DNA of 28,981 nucleotides from JBBSIN01 sp038232055 (GCA_038232055.1 JBBSIN010000029.1:1-28981), one strand, 5' to 3'. Positions 1 through 8,270 are shown, counted from the first letter of the stretch. The notes: generated by a model not told the origin, from the sequence alone. Numbers and translations are program-made.

Positions 1-89
1 CCGGCCCATCCGGCCGCACCTCGCGTCACCTGACCCACTCTCGCTCCATCCAGCCCTCATCCAGCCCCGTCCAGCCCCACCGGGTCGTC

Positions 90-131
90 TGGCAGAAGAA
101 CCCGTCGGGATAGCGACGAGTTCTTCTGCCA
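90..131. terminator. Strong imperfect hairpin, probable terminator
   Basis: The arms 90-101 (TGGCAGAAGAAC) and 120-131 are perfect reverse complements. After a single C/A mismatch the stem continues with 103-107 paired to 114-118, leaving a 6-nt loop at 108-113. This gives 17 paired bases in 42 nt. There is no T-tract on either side, which is usual for actinobacterial hairpin terminators. It lies about 80-120 bases past the stop of the leftward membrane-protein gene, so termination of that transcript is the simplest reading. A protein-binding dyad or a small structured RNA is also possible. Positions 1-89 hold only short C-rich direct repeats (CCAGCCC type) and no gene I can support. Confidence 0.5.
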
Positions 132-209
132 AACCGAGGGAGAGTGTGCCGGCGGGCGCCGGCGACGTACGGCGCACCGCGACGCCGGCGTACCGGCGTA
201 CGGGCGGCC

Positions 210-1349
210 TCAGCGCACCCGGACGTAGCCCATCGCGGTCGGTACGCCGGCAATGGCCCAGTCCACCTTGACCCGGCTGCCCTTCAGCGCGTGGTATGGC
301 CCCAGGTGGAACGTCACGGGCGGCACGGGCAGCAGCACCGAGCCGCCGGCCGGGACGATCGACTGCATCGTCGCGCACCCTCGCGACCCATCACCACTGA
401 CGTTGATGCCACGCCGGTTGTCGCTGACGGTGTACCGCAACGCGTATGCCGGACAGGGCGAGAGGTCGATCGGTGCAGCAGTCGGGTTGGTCAGCCGGAC
501 ACGTATGCCGGTCAACGTGCGGCCATCGGTCGAGGACGGCAGCAGCAGCCGGGCGCGCAGTGCCGACCACGCCGGCGGCGGCGTCTGTACCGGGGCACCC
601 GGGCCGCCGACCACCCCGCGGACCACGACGCTGTCCGAGCGGCCGCGACACGGTGGGGTCGGGCCGGTCAGCGGCACGACCAGCGAGGATACGGCCCGGC
701 CGCGAACCGGCGCCAGCGGCACCCGCACCGCGCCAACGGCCGGCCCGCACCACGACCCCCGCCACGCCAACCCCAGATCGGTGACGCCGGTAGTGGTGAG
801 CAACACGTCCGAGCCGTCGCTGCGGCCCGGATTCACAGTCGGCGGTGCCGCTGTCCGTACCTCCAGCGCATGACCCTGGCGGTCCAGCAGAACGAGCGGG
901 CCGTCGCCAAGACGCAGGGAGCAGTAGCCGCCGTCACCGCGCAGCCGCAGCACGCCGACGACACCTCCGGCCGCCAGCCGCACCTCACCTTGCGCGGTGA
1001 CGTCGACTAGCCGACACGGCCGGAAGCGTGGCGTCCGCCCGCCGCCGTACAACTCGGCCAGCTGCGGGGCGGCCACCGCGAACTCCGGGTCCTGACCGCT
1101 ATGCGTGGGATCAGGAGGGGACGCGGCGGTGCTGGGCCGATCGTCACCCGATCCGGCGTCCCGCAGCGCCAGAGACGCGACGGTCGCGCCGGCGACCACG
1201 GCCACTGTGGCCGCGGCCACGGCTGCGACGGTCACCCGAGGCCGCCGCCGGCCGGTCTGGATCGTGCGGCAGTCGACCCGTGCCACGTCCACGTGCCGCG
1301 CACGGAACCGTTCGCCGTCAAGCACCAGCCGCTCGCCGACGTCGATCAT
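210..1349 (-). CDS. Single-pass membrane protein coupled to an ECF sigma factor
   Basis: This 379-residue protein has a short cytoplasmic N-terminus (about 1-38), one hydrophobic segment (about 40-62, rich in Ala and Val, preceded by RRRPR) and a long, probably extracytoplasmic, beta-rich C-terminal part. The last third has Pro- and Gly-rich strands with spaced cysteines and reminds me weakly of DUF4232-type domains. The start is the ATG at 1349, which overlaps the sigma-factor stop as ATGA and follows GGAGG seven bases upstream. A longer open frame runs back across the sigma gene but ignores this coupling. The pairing suggests a regulator or sensor for the sigma factor. However, no HxxxCxxC zinc anti-sigma motif is visible in the cytoplasmic part, so anti-sigma activity is only inferred. 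The last 300 codons have no function I recognise. Confidence 0.8.
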   Translation of the reverse strand: MIDVGERLVLDGERFRARHVDVARVDCRTIQTGRRRPRVTVAAVAAATVAVVAGATVASLALRDAGSGDDRPSTAASPPDPTHSGQDPEFAVAAPQLAELYGGGRTPRFRPCRLVDVTAQGEVRLAAGGVVGVLRLRGDGGYCSLRLGDGPLVLLDRQGHALEVRTAAPPTVNPGRSDGSDVLLTTTGVTDLGLAWRGSWCGPAVGAVRVPLAPVRGRAVSSLVVPLTGPTPPCRGRSDSVVVRGVVGGPGAPVQTPPPAWSALRARLLLPSSTDGRTLTGIRVRLTNPTAAPIDLSPCPAYALRYTVSDNRRGINVSGDGSRGCATMQSIVPAGGSVLLPVPPVTFHLGPYHALKGSRVKVDWAIAGVPTAMGYVRVR

Positions 1350-1840
1350 GACCGCACCTCCAGCAGCTTGGCCAGCCGATTGCGCGCGTCGGACAGGGTC
1401 GACTTCACGGTTCCCTCCGTACAGCCCATGACCGCAGCGCACTCGACGATGCCGAGGCCGACGTAGTAGTGCAGCTCGACCGCCAGACGCTGCCGGCGCG
1501 GCAGCAACTGGATGGCGCGCTGCAGGTCCAGGTCGGCGTCCGGATCCGACACGGGCACCGGTCGCTCCGGGTCGCGTCTCGGGCGGCGGCGTACCCGGGC
1601 GCGCCTGGCCCGGTCCGCGACGATGGCCAGCAGCCACGTGCCGACCGCACCGCGCGCCGGGTCGTACGTCGACCGCCGGCGCCAGGCGCGTACCAGGGCC
1701 TCCTGCACCACCTCGTCCGGCTCGTCGTCGGGCGCGAGCCGAGCCGCCAGGCGGGTCATGGCAAGCAGGCGCGGGGCGACCCACTCGGCGAAGTCGTCGT
1801 CGACCGTCGCCTTCACCACCCCCAGCGCTACGCCCGCCAT
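1346..1840 (-). CDS. ECF/SigE-family RNA polymerase sigma factor
   Basis: This 164-residue protein has the two-domain layout of ECF-type sigma factors. Region 2 spans about 18-85 and includes the DEVVQEALVRAWRR helix and a GTWLLAIVADRARR segment that resembles the -10 recognition helix. Region 4 spans about 104-158, with LPRRQRLAVELHYYVGLG followed by a helix-turn-helix (CTEGTVKSTLSDARNRL). It would bind core RNA polymerase and direct it to alternative promoters. The start at 1840 is ATG, 36 bases after the smc stop on the same strand, so it may be partly read from smc. No good ribosome binding site is seen, and a start further downstream cannot be excluded. The next gene overlaps its stop by four bases and is probably a functional partner. 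Actinobacterial SigE-family members of this size are common and mostly uncharacterised. Confidence 0.9.
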   Translation of the reverse strand: MAGVALGVVKATVDDDFAEWVAPRLLAMTRLAARLAPDDEPDEVVQEALVRAWRRRSTYDPARGAVGTWLLAIVADRARRARVRRRPRRDPERPVPVSDPDADLDLQRAIQLLPRRQRLAVELHYYVGLGIVECAAVMGCTEGTVKSTLSDARNRLAKLLEVRS

Positions 1841-1876
1841 GTCCGATATACGCCAGCCGGGGCCTCGATGGTTGGG

Positions 1877-4800
1877 TCAGGCGGAGGCCGGCTCCGGCAC
1901 GCGGAGCCGCTGCGAGATCACCGCGGTGACGCCGTCGCCGCGCATCGTGACGCCGTACAGCGCGTCGGCGGCCTCCATCGTCCGCTTCTGGTGCGTGATC
2001 ACGAGAAGCTGCGAGGTGGAGCGCAGGTCGGTGAAGAGGGAGATCAGCCGGTCGAGGTTGCGGTCGTCGAGTGCCGCCTCCACCTCATCGAGGACGTAGA
2101 ACGGCGACGGCCGCGCTCGGAAGATCGCTACGAGGAGTGCAATCGCGGTCAGCGAGCGCTCGCCGCCGGACAGCAGCGAGAGCCGCGACACCTTCTTGCC
2201 GGCGGGGCGCGCCTCGACCTCGATGCCGCTGTTCAGCAGGTCGCCGGGGTCGGTGAGCAGCAGCCGGCCCTGACCGCCCGGAAACAGGGTCGCGAAGACG
2301 GTCTCGAACTCGCGCGCCGTGTCGGCGTACGCCGCGGCGAAGACCTGTTCGACCCGCTCGTCGACCTCCCTGACGACCGTGAGCAGGTCGCGCCGGCTGG
2401 CCTTCAGGTCCTCGAGCTGCGTCGCGAGGAAGGCGTGGCGCTCCTCGAGTGCGGTGTACTCCTCGAGCGCGAGCGGGTTCACCCGTCCCAGCCGGGCGAG
2501 CGCTCGTTCGGCCTGGCGCGCCCGCTGCTCCTGCTCGGCGCGGTCGTACGGCGACGCGGCACCGCTGTCACCGCTCGCCGGCACCGGCGCCGCCGGGCCG
2601 AACTCGGCCAGCAGCGCATCCGGCGCGACCGCGTAGTCCTCGGCCGCGCGCTGCTCGACGGCTTCGATCCGCAGGCGCTGCTCCGCCCGCGCCACCTCGT
2701 CCCGATGGACGGCGTCGGTCAGCGACTCCACCTCGCCGGCGAGCTCGCGGATCCGGGCGCGCACCGCCGCCAGGTTGCGGTCGCGCGTCGTCCGGGCGAC
2801 CTCGGCGGCGTCCCGCTCCGCAGCGGCGTCGAGTCGCGCGGCCTCCACCCTCGACAGCACGATGGCCACGGCGGCGTCCACCTCGACCGCACGGGCAGCC
2901 TGCCGCGCTCGCCGATCGCGCGCCAGCACCATCCTTTCGCGGGCGCTTCGCTCGGCGGCGGCCGTCGCCGCCAGCGCGGCGGCGCGACCGGCGAGTGCCC
3001 GAACCCGCTCCTCCCCGGTGCGTACGGCGAGTCGCACCTCCAGCTCGGCCTCCCGCGCCGCCGCGGCGGCGGTCGCCGCCCGGTCGCGCTCGTCTGAGGC
3101 GGGCTCTTGCTCATCCGGCGCGGCCTCCGCGGCGAGGAGGCGGACCTGAAGCTCGGCCAGGGCGCCGGCAGCGCCGTTCCGCGCCCCGGCGGCGCGCTGC
3201 ACCGCGTCCTGCAGTCGCTGTGCCTCGGCTGACGCGGCCCGCGCCGCAGCAGCGTGGTCGCCGAGTCGCTCCGCCACGGCCGCGAGACAGGCATCGGACT
3301 CGTGCAGGCGGGCGAGCGTGTCGTCGACGCGGCCGGTCGCCTGCTGGTGCTCCTGCCCGACAGCCGCCAGCGCGAAGCGCAGCCGCTCGGCTCGGTGCTC
3401 AAGGTCGCGCAGTGCAGCGTCGACCTCGTCGGCGGCGGCCTGGGTCTCGATCCGGCTGCGGGCGGCCGACCCGCCGCCGTGTACCGAGGCCGCCGAGACG
3501 ATGTCGCCGGTGCGGGTCACCGCCCGCACCTCCGGCGCGCGGGCCACCAGCCGTCGCGCCTCGCCGTCCCCGTCGACGACGACGACCCCGTCGAGCAGCC
3601 GGTCGATCGCCGCCCGCAGCACGTCCGGAGCGCTGATCAGATCGGCCGCCCACTGCCCAGTCGGAAGCGGCGGACGGTTCGGCGCGGCGCGCGGCGGCCC
3701 ACCGACGAGCAGGGCCACCCGCCCGCCGTCGTCGGCTCGAAGCCGCCCGAGCGCCGTGACAGCCGCGTCGAGGTCGGCGACGGCGACTCCGTCGGCCGTG
3801 GCGCCGAGGGCGGCCGCGACGGCGGTTTCCGCGCCGGCCGCCACGCTGACGAGCGACGCTACTCGGCCGAGAACCGCCGCCCCACCCGCCGCGAGCAGCG
3901 CCGCACCGCCGTCGCGGGCCAACCCGGACCGAAGCGCGTCACGCCGCGCGACGAGACCGGCTCGCTCCCGGTCGACCGCTCGCTCCTCTCGATCAAGATC
4001 GTGGAGCCGCGACTCCGCCGCGGCGAAGGCCGAGAGAGCCGCCTCGTGCTCGGCGTCGAGGCCGACCTCGCCCTGGTCGAGCCCGGCCACCTCGCTCTCT
4101 AGCGTCGCGAACTCGGCGTCGGCCCGGGCCCGCCGCTCTGCGGCCGCCGCCGCGGCGGCGGTGAGCCGGCCGGCCTCCTCATCGGCGGCCGCGGTCCTCG
4201 ACCGTGCGGCGGAGACTTCACCGACGAGCCTTGCCATTGCCTCCCGTCGGTCCGCGACGGCCCGCGCCGCGGCGAGCAGGCGGCTCTCCTCGGTCGCGAG
4301 GCGCTCCTCGACCGCTCGGCGCGCGGTGACGACTGCGTCGAGCTCGGCGCGGTCGCGCTCAAGTGTGGCGCGCAGCGCGTACTCCTGGCGGCGTACGTCG
4401 GCCACCTCCACCTCGAGCGCTTCCGGGTCGCGCCCCCGCGGCGGCGCCTCCGGCGGCGTCGAGAGGTGGCGGGCGCGCTCGGCGGCCAGGCGACCGGTGC
4501 TCCGGAGCTGCTCGGACAGCGCCGCGAGGCGATACCACGTCTGGACCGTGGCGGCGAGCCGGGGGGCGGCCGTCGCCGCAGCCTCCTCGAGACGGGTTTC
4601 CTCGTTGGTCGCCTCGGCGAGAGCGGCCTCTGCCGCCGCCCGGAACCGCCGCGCCGACGCCTCGTCGGCCAGGTCGGTCGCGAGCACCGTACGCAGCGCG
4701 GTCAGGTCGTCGGCGAGCAGGCGCAGCCGCGCGTCCCGCAGGTCCGCCTGGACGCTGGCGGCGCGCCGGGCGACCTCGGCCTGGCGCCCGAGCGGGCCGA

Positions 4801-5404
4801 GCTGGCGGCGTAGCTCGGCGGTCAGATCGGTGAGGCGGGTGAGGTTGGCTTGCATCGCGTCGAGCTTGCGGAGCGCCTTCTCCTTGCGCCGGCGATGCTT
4901 GAGCACGCCGGCCGCCTCCTCGATGAAGGCCCGCCGCTCCTCCGGCCGGGCGGACAGGACCGCGTCGAGCTGGCCCTGCCCGACGATGACGTGCAGCTCG
5001 CGTCCGATGCCCGAATCGGAGAGCAGCTCCTGCACGTCGAGCAGCCGGCAGGGCGAGCCGTTGATCGCGTACTCGCTGATGCCCGAGCGGTACATGAGCC
5101 GGCTGACCGTGACCTCGCTGTAGTCGATCACCAGGGCGCCGTCGGCGTTGTCGATCGTGAGGACGACCTCGGCCCGGCCGAGCGGCGGGCGGCCGGGCGT
5201 GCCGGCGAAGATCACGTCCTCCATCTTGCCGCCGCGCAGCGACTTCGCGCCCTGCTCGCCAAGCACCCAGGCAATGGCGTCGACGACGTTGGACTTGCCG
5301 GAGCCGTTGGGCCCGACGACCGCGGTAACGCCCGGCTCGAAGCGCAGTGTCGTCGACGACGCAAAGGACTTGAAACCCCGGAGCGTGAGGCTCTTGAGGT
5401 GCAC
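1877..5404 (-). CDS. smc: Chromosome segregation/condensation ATPase SMC
   Basis: This 1175-residue protein is the full length expected for a bacterial SMC. The N-terminal ATPase half has Walker A GPNGSGKSN at 31-39, after the typical MHLKSLTLRGFKSFA opening. Two long Ala/Arg/Glu-rich coiled-coil arms flank a hinge near 510-650. The C-terminal half has the ABC signature LSGGER (1078-1083) and Walker B FYVLDE (1102-1107). It works as a dimer with ScpA and ScpB to organise newly replicated DNA. The start is GTG at 5404, chosen because it begins the conserved family N-terminus, although the ribosome binding site is weak. In many actinobacteria ftsY follows smc. Here a sigma factor does, so ftsY, if present, lies outside the window or elsewhere. 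Confidence 0.98.
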   Translation of the reverse strand: MHLKSLTLRGFKSFASSTTLRFEPGVTAVVGPNGSGKSNVVDAIAWVLGEQGAKSLRGGKMEDVIFAGTPGRPPLGRAEVVLTIDNADGALVIDYSEVTVSRLMYRSGISEYAINGSPCRLLDVQELLSDSGIGRELHVIVGQGQLDAVLSARPEERRAFIEEAAGVLKHRRRKEKALRKLDAMQANLTRLTDLTAELRRQLGPLGRQAEVARRAASVQADLRDARLRLLADDLTALRTVLATDLADEASARRFRAAAEAALAEATNEETRLEEAAATAAPRLAATVQTWYRLAALSEQLRSTGRLAAERARHLSTPPEAPPRGRDPEALEVEVADVRRQEYALRATLERDRAELDAVVTARRAVEERLATEESRLLAAARAVADRREAMARLVGEVSAARSRTAAADEEAGRLTAAAAAAAERRARADAEFATLESEVAGLDQGEVGLDAEHEAALSAFAAAESRLHDLDREERAVDRERAGLVARRDALRSGLARDGGAALLAAGGAAVLGRVASLVSVAAGAETAVAAALGATADGVAVADLDAAVTALGRLRADDGGRVALLVGGPPRAAPNRPPLPTGQWAADLISAPDVLRAAIDRLLDGVVVVDGDGEARRLVARAPEVRAVTRTGDIVSAASVHGGGSAARSRIETQAAADEVDAALRDLEHRAERLRFALAAVGQEHQQATGRVDDTLARLHESDACLAAVAERLGDHAAAARAASAEAQRLQDAVQRAAGARNGAAGALAELQVRLLAAEAAPDEQEPASDERDRAATAAAAAREAELEVRLAVRTGEERVRALAGRAAALAATAAAERSARERMVLARDRRARQAARAVEVDAAVAIVLSRVEAARLDAAAERDAAEVARTTRDRNLAAVRARIRELAGEVESLTDAVHRDEVARAEQRLRIEAVEQRAAEDYAVAPDALLAEFGPAAPVPASGDSGAASPYDRAEQEQRARQAERALARLGRVNPLALEEYTALEERHAFLATQLEDLKASRRDLLTVVREVDERVEQVFAAAYADTAREFETVFATLFPGGQGRLLLTDPGDLLNSGIEVEARPAGKKVSRLSLLSGGERSLTAIALLVAIFRARPSPFYVLDEVEAALDDRNLDRLISLFTDLRSTSQLLVITHQKRTMEAADALYGVTMRGDGVTAVISQRLRVPEPASA

Positions 5405-5467
5405 CGACCGACCCTAACCGGACGGCTCGGGAGTTAGGTGACGCCACGCGCCGGCGCGGCAACGCAA

Positions 5468-5491
5468 GGGGGACACCTTCCGGTGTCCCCC
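5468..5491. terminator. Perfect 10-bp hairpin terminator
   Basis: GGGGGACACC (5468-5477), a TTCC tetraloop and the perfect complement (5482-5491) form a very stable hairpin. It sits between the stop of the small coiled-coil gene (5541) and the GTG of smc (5404). It should end transcripts coming from mutM and the 66-residue gene, leaving smc to its own promoter in the about 60 bases that remain. No T-run follows on the minus strand. Confidence 0.65.
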
Positions 5492-5540
5492 CGGTCAAGC
5501 AGCGGACCGCCGTGCGGCGTCCCCTCGTCGAGCAGTGGTG

Positions 5541-5741
5541 TCAGGTGAGCGCGGGCTCGTGCACAGATAGCGCGATCAGGTCTCGCTCGACGGCGACGGA
5601 GTGCAGAAGTTCGGCGTTGGCCGCCCGAAGATTGGCGACCTCGCTCTCGAGCTCCCGAACCCGGTCGCGCAGGCCGCGTACCTCCGCGAGCGTGCGCAGA
5701 TCGGCGCCGAGGCCGACGTGACCGAGTAGGGCTTTGGCCAT
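5541..5741 (-). CDS. Small coiled-coil protein between mutM and smc
   Basis: This 66-residue protein starts MAKALLGHVG. A predicted coiled coil follows, from about residue 18 to 50 (LRDRVRELESEVANLRAANAELL, heptad leucines and valines), with a short acidic tail. The start at 5741 is chosen because GGAGG lies six bases upstream. The frame continues five codons further to 5756, but that would put the ribosome binding site inside the gene. I recall similar short proteins in other actinobacteria at this kind of position but know no function. A 130-base gap separates it from mutM. On the minus strand that gap holds TTGACC followed after 17 bases by GACCCT, a possible promoter. The gene ends before a strong hairpin, so it may be a monocistronic unit. 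Confidence 0.8.
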   Translation of the reverse strand: MAKALLGHVGLGADLRTLAEVRGLRDRVRELESEVANLRAANAELLHSVAVERDLIALSVHEPALT

Positions 5742-5871
5742 GCGGGTCCTCCACAACAGAAAAACGGTGCGTCTCGTCCGGCTCCGCGTTGTCCAGGGGA
5801 CATTCGGCGGATTGCAGGGGGAGCCGGTAGGTCTAGGGTCGCATGGGCCGAACGGGCGGTCAAGAGGTAGG

Positions 5872-6753
5872 TCACGGTTCGGTTACGGCATGGAGTCGCG
5901 CCGGAGCCGGCCTGCGCGGTGCGGGCTGGCAGCGCGGACAGGTGTAGGACGAGCGGTTCATGAACGCCTCCCGGCGCACGGGCGTGCCGCAGCGCGGGCA
6001 CGGCTGCCCGGCGCGTCCGTACACCGCAAGCTCTCGTTCGAAGCGCCCGCTCACCCCTTCGGTGTCGACGTAGAGGGCGTCGAACGACGTCCCGCCAGCC
6101 GCCAGCGCCCCATGCAGCACCTCCCTGACGGCCTGGAGCAGACGCCGCACGTCGCGGGGCGGAAGCGTCTCGGTCGGGCGGTCGTAGTGCAGTCGCGCCC
6201 GCCACAACGACTCGTCCGCGTAGATGTTGCCCACCCCGCTGACCAGCGTCTGGTCGAGCAGCGCGCGCTTGACGCCGGTACGCCGTCGTCGCAGCCTCGC
6301 GACGAAGTCGTCATCCGCGAATGCCGGATCCAGTGGGTCGAGGGCGATATGGGCGATCGTCGACGGCAGGTCGGCGCCGCCCGCAACAACCGCGAGCCCG
6401 CCGAACGTGCGCTGATCGACGAACCGCAGCTCAGTCCCGCCGGCGACGAAACCGATGCGCACCCGCAGGTGCGCCTCGTCTGGCTTCTGCGACGAGACGA
6501 CCAGCAGTTGCCCGCTCATGCCGAGGTGCGCCTGCAACGCGTCGCCGGAGTCGAGCGGCAGCCAGAGGTACTTCCCGCGCCGCTGGGCGGCCTCAATCCG
6601 TCGACCCACGAGGAGCGCGGCGAAGTCGTCGGCGCCGGCCACGTGTCGGCGTACGGCGCGCGGGTGGTGGACCTCGACCGCCTCCGCCACCCGGCCGACG
6701 ACGCCGCGCACCAGGCCGAGCCGGACGACCTCGACCTCGGGCAGCTCCGGCAC
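5872..6753 (-). CDS. mutM: Formamidopyrimidine-DNA glycosylase (Fpg/MutM)
   Basis: This 293-residue base-excision repair enzyme removes 8-oxoguanine and formamidopyrimidines and nicks the abasic site. The N-terminus MPELPEVE gives the catalytic Pro2 and Glu3. A conserved lysine stands in RRGKYLWL (about residue 61). The helix-two-turn-helix is around LLDQTLVSGVGNIYADE. The C-terminal zinc finger has Cys252, Cys255, Cys272 and Cys275 in CxxC-x16-CxxC spacing. The start is GTG at 6753, fixed by the need for Pro at position 2. The open frame reads on upstream into rnc. The rnc stop is only one base away, so the two are co-translated. The order rnc-mutM-smc matches that known from mycobacteria. 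Confidence 0.97.
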   Translation of the reverse strand: MPELPEVEVVRLGLVRGVVGRVAEAVEVHHPRAVRRHVAGADDFAALLVGRRIEAAQRRGKYLWLPLDSGDALQAHLGMSGQLLVVSSQKPDEAHLRVRIGFVAGGTELRFVDQRTFGGLAVVAGGADLPSTIAHIALDPLDPAFADDDFVARLRRRRTGVKRALLDQTLVSGVGNIYADESLWRARLHYDRPTETLPPRDVRRLLQAVREVLHGALAAGGTSFDALYVDTEGVSGRFERELAVYGRAGQPCPRCGTPVRREAFMNRSSYTCPRCQPAPRRPAPARLHAVTEP

Positions 6754-6754
6754 G

Positions 6755-7450
6755 TCAGGGAGCCGGCCCGTCGGCTGCCGACTTGGCGGCCGCCTCCGAG
6801 CGCTCGCGCAACGCGAGCCAGGCCTCCTCGGCCGCCTGCTGCTCGGCCTGCTTCTTGCTGCTGCCCTCGCCGCGCCCGAGTCGCCGGCCGCCGACCACGG
6901 CGTACGCGATGAAGCTCTTGGCATGGTCGGGTCCGCTCTCGGTCAGCGCGTACTCGGGCGGGCCGAGCAGTTCGGCGGCGGCAAGCTCCTGCAGCGAGGT
7001 CTTCCAGTCGAGACCGGCGCCGAGCGCCGCGGAGTCGGCGAGTACCGGGTCGAAGAGCCGGTGGACGAACTCGGCCGCTCCCGGCATTCCGGCCTGCAGG
7101 TAGACCGCACCGATGATCGCCTCCAGGCCGTCGGCGAGGATCGACGCCTTCTCTCGGCCGCCGGTCGCCTCCTCACCTCGGCCGAGCCGCAGGTACGCGC
7201 CGATGCCCAGTCGACGGGCGACGTGCGCGAGCGCGCGCATGTTGACGACCGCCGCGCGCAGCTTGGCGAGCTGGCCCTCGGTGAGGTCGGGATTGTCGCG
7301 GTATAGGGATTCGGTGATGATCAGCCCGAGTACGGCGTCGCCGAGGAACTCCAGCCGCTCGTTGGTGGGCAAGCCGCCGTTCTCGTACGCGTAGGACCGG
7401 TGGGTTACAGCCCGCTCGAGCAGCCCCGGCTCCAGAGCCACGGCCAGCAC
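6755..7450 (-). CDS. rnc: Ribonuclease III
   Basis: RNase III cuts double-stranded RNA in rRNA processing and mRNA decay. The catalytic domain carries THRSYAYENGG, the signature NERLEFLGDAVLG (residues 30-42 from the start given) and the second acidic pair in ILADGLEAIIGAVY. The double-stranded RNA-binding domain starts near DWKTSLQEL and ends with GSSKKQAEQQAAEEAW. The first ATG/GTG/TTG that fits is GTG at 7450, giving 231 residues. That leaves only 14 residues before AVTHRSY, about ten fewer than in the M. tuberculosis protein as I recall it. In-frame CTG codons at 7462 (preceded by GAGGG) and at 7498 (next to the rpmF stop) would restore the missing helix, so the N-terminus is uncertain. 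It lies in an operon between rpmF and mutM. Confidence 0.95.
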   Translation of the reverse strand: MLAVALEPGLLERAVTHRSYAYENGGLPTNERLEFLGDAVLGLIITESLYRDNPDLTEGQLAKLRAAVVNMRALAHVARRLGIGAYLRLGRGEEATGGREKASILADGLEAIIGAVYLQAGMPGAAEFVHRLFDPVLADSAALGAGLDWKTSLQELAAAELLGPPEYALTESGPDHAKSFIAYAVVGGRRLGRGEGSSKKQAEQQAAEEAWLALRERSEAAAKSAADGPAP

Positions 7451-7490
7451 CTCGGGAAGCAGCGCCGGCCCTCTGCGGCTCCCGGCCGGA

Positions 7491-7664
7491 TCAGACAGGG
7501 ATGACCTGACGGTCGTTGTACGTCCCGCAATTGCCGCACGCGACGTGCGGCAGCTTCGGTTGGCGACAGCGCTTGCAGGTGGAGAACGCGGGAGCCGTCG
7601 CCTTCCACTGCGAGCGGCGCGAGCGAGTGTTGCTGCGCGACATCCGGCGCTTGGGAACGGCCAC
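7491..7664 (-). CDS. rpmF: 50S ribosomal protein L32 (bL32)
   Basis: This 57-residue basic protein begins MAVPKRRMSRSNTRSRRSQW, the standard L32 opening. It has a four-cysteine zinc ribbon: Cys30 and Cys33 (CKRC), then Cys43 and Cys46 (CGNC). It is therefore the zinc-binding (C+) form. The start is GTG at 7664 with AGGAGAG just upstream, three bases after the DUF177 stop. The DUF177-rpmF-rnc order is a classic conserved cluster in bacteria. The rnc reading frame overlaps or nearly touches its stop, so translation is probably coupled. Confidence 0.97.
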   Translation of the reverse strand: MAVPKRRMSRSNTRSRRSQWKATAPAFSTCKRCRQPKLPHVACGNCGTYNDRQVIPV

Positions 7665-7667
7665 GGC

Positions 7668-8270
7668 TCAACTCTCCTGGTCTGTGTCGGAAGTTCCATT
7701 GTGACGGAGCGCCACCAGGGCCGCCCATCGAGGGTCGGTCTCGGCGTGACCGTGATCGGCCGGCTCGTCCGCCAGTCGGACGCCGCACATCGCGCAGAGT
7801 CCGGGACAGTCCTCCGCGCAGCGCGGCGACAGCGGCAGCGCGAGCACGACGGCGTCTCGCAGCACCGGCTCGAGGTTGATGCGGTCGCCCTCGACCCGGC
7901 CGATGTCGTCGTCGTCCTCGTCCTCCGCGCGGCGCCGGGGATCCGCGTGTACGTCCGGGTAGACGTACAGCTGCTGTAGGTCGACCTCGATCGTCAGCTC
8001 GACCGGATCGAGGCAGCGGCTGCAGGTCCCGGTCAGCGGCGCTCGGGCGGTCCCGGAGACGAGAATCCCCTCCATCACCGCCTCGAGGCGCAGGTCCAGC
8101 TCGATGTCCGCGCCCTCGGGTACGCCGATGACCTCGGTACTCAGGTGCGCCGGCGCCGGGACGGTGAGCCGGAGCGGACGCAGGGACCCGGCCCGACGGC
8201 TCAGTTCGGCGGTGTCGACGACGAGCGGGTCGCGCGGGTCAAGCCGCGACCGCTTGCGGTGCTGGGGCAT
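7668..8270 (-). CDS. DUF177 (YceD-like) protein, probable 23S rRNA accumulation factor
   Basis: This 200-residue protein belongs to the DUF177/YceD family, which is nearly always encoded just before rpmF. The family has been linked to 23S rRNA accumulation and ribosome assembly in E. coli and plants. Visible marks are VVDTAELSRRAGS near the N-terminus, IGVPEGADIELDLRLEAVMEGILVSG, a first cysteine pair CSRCLDPVEL, an acidic stretch (EDEDDDD) and a second cysteine group CAEDCPGLCAMCG followed by DPRWAAL. The cysteines suggest bound zinc. The start is taken at the ATG at 8270 (MPQHRKRSRL). The frame extends 11 codons further but without better signals. It heads the operon with rpmF, rnc and mutM. 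Confidence 0.92.
   Translation of the reverse strand: MPQHRKRSRLDPRDPLVVDTAELSRRAGSLRPLRLTVPAPAHLSTEVIGVPEGADIELDLRLEAVMEGILVSGTARAPLTGTCSRCLDPVELTIEVDLQQLYVYPDVHADPRRRAEDEDDDDIGRVEGDRINLEPVLRDAVVLALPLSPRCAEDCPGLCAMCGVRLADEPADHGHAETDPRWAALVALRHNGTSDTDQES

Noticed and set aside
26..253. 75-codon minus-strand frame at the left edge
   Set aside because: It crosses the hairpin and the end of the membrane-protein gene, has no ribosome binding site and looks random.
1469..5123. Long plus-strand frames opposite smc and the sigma factor (542 and 601 codons)
   Set aside because: They lie antisense to clear SMC and sigma-factor sequence, have Arg/Ser/Ala-biased composition and no family motif.
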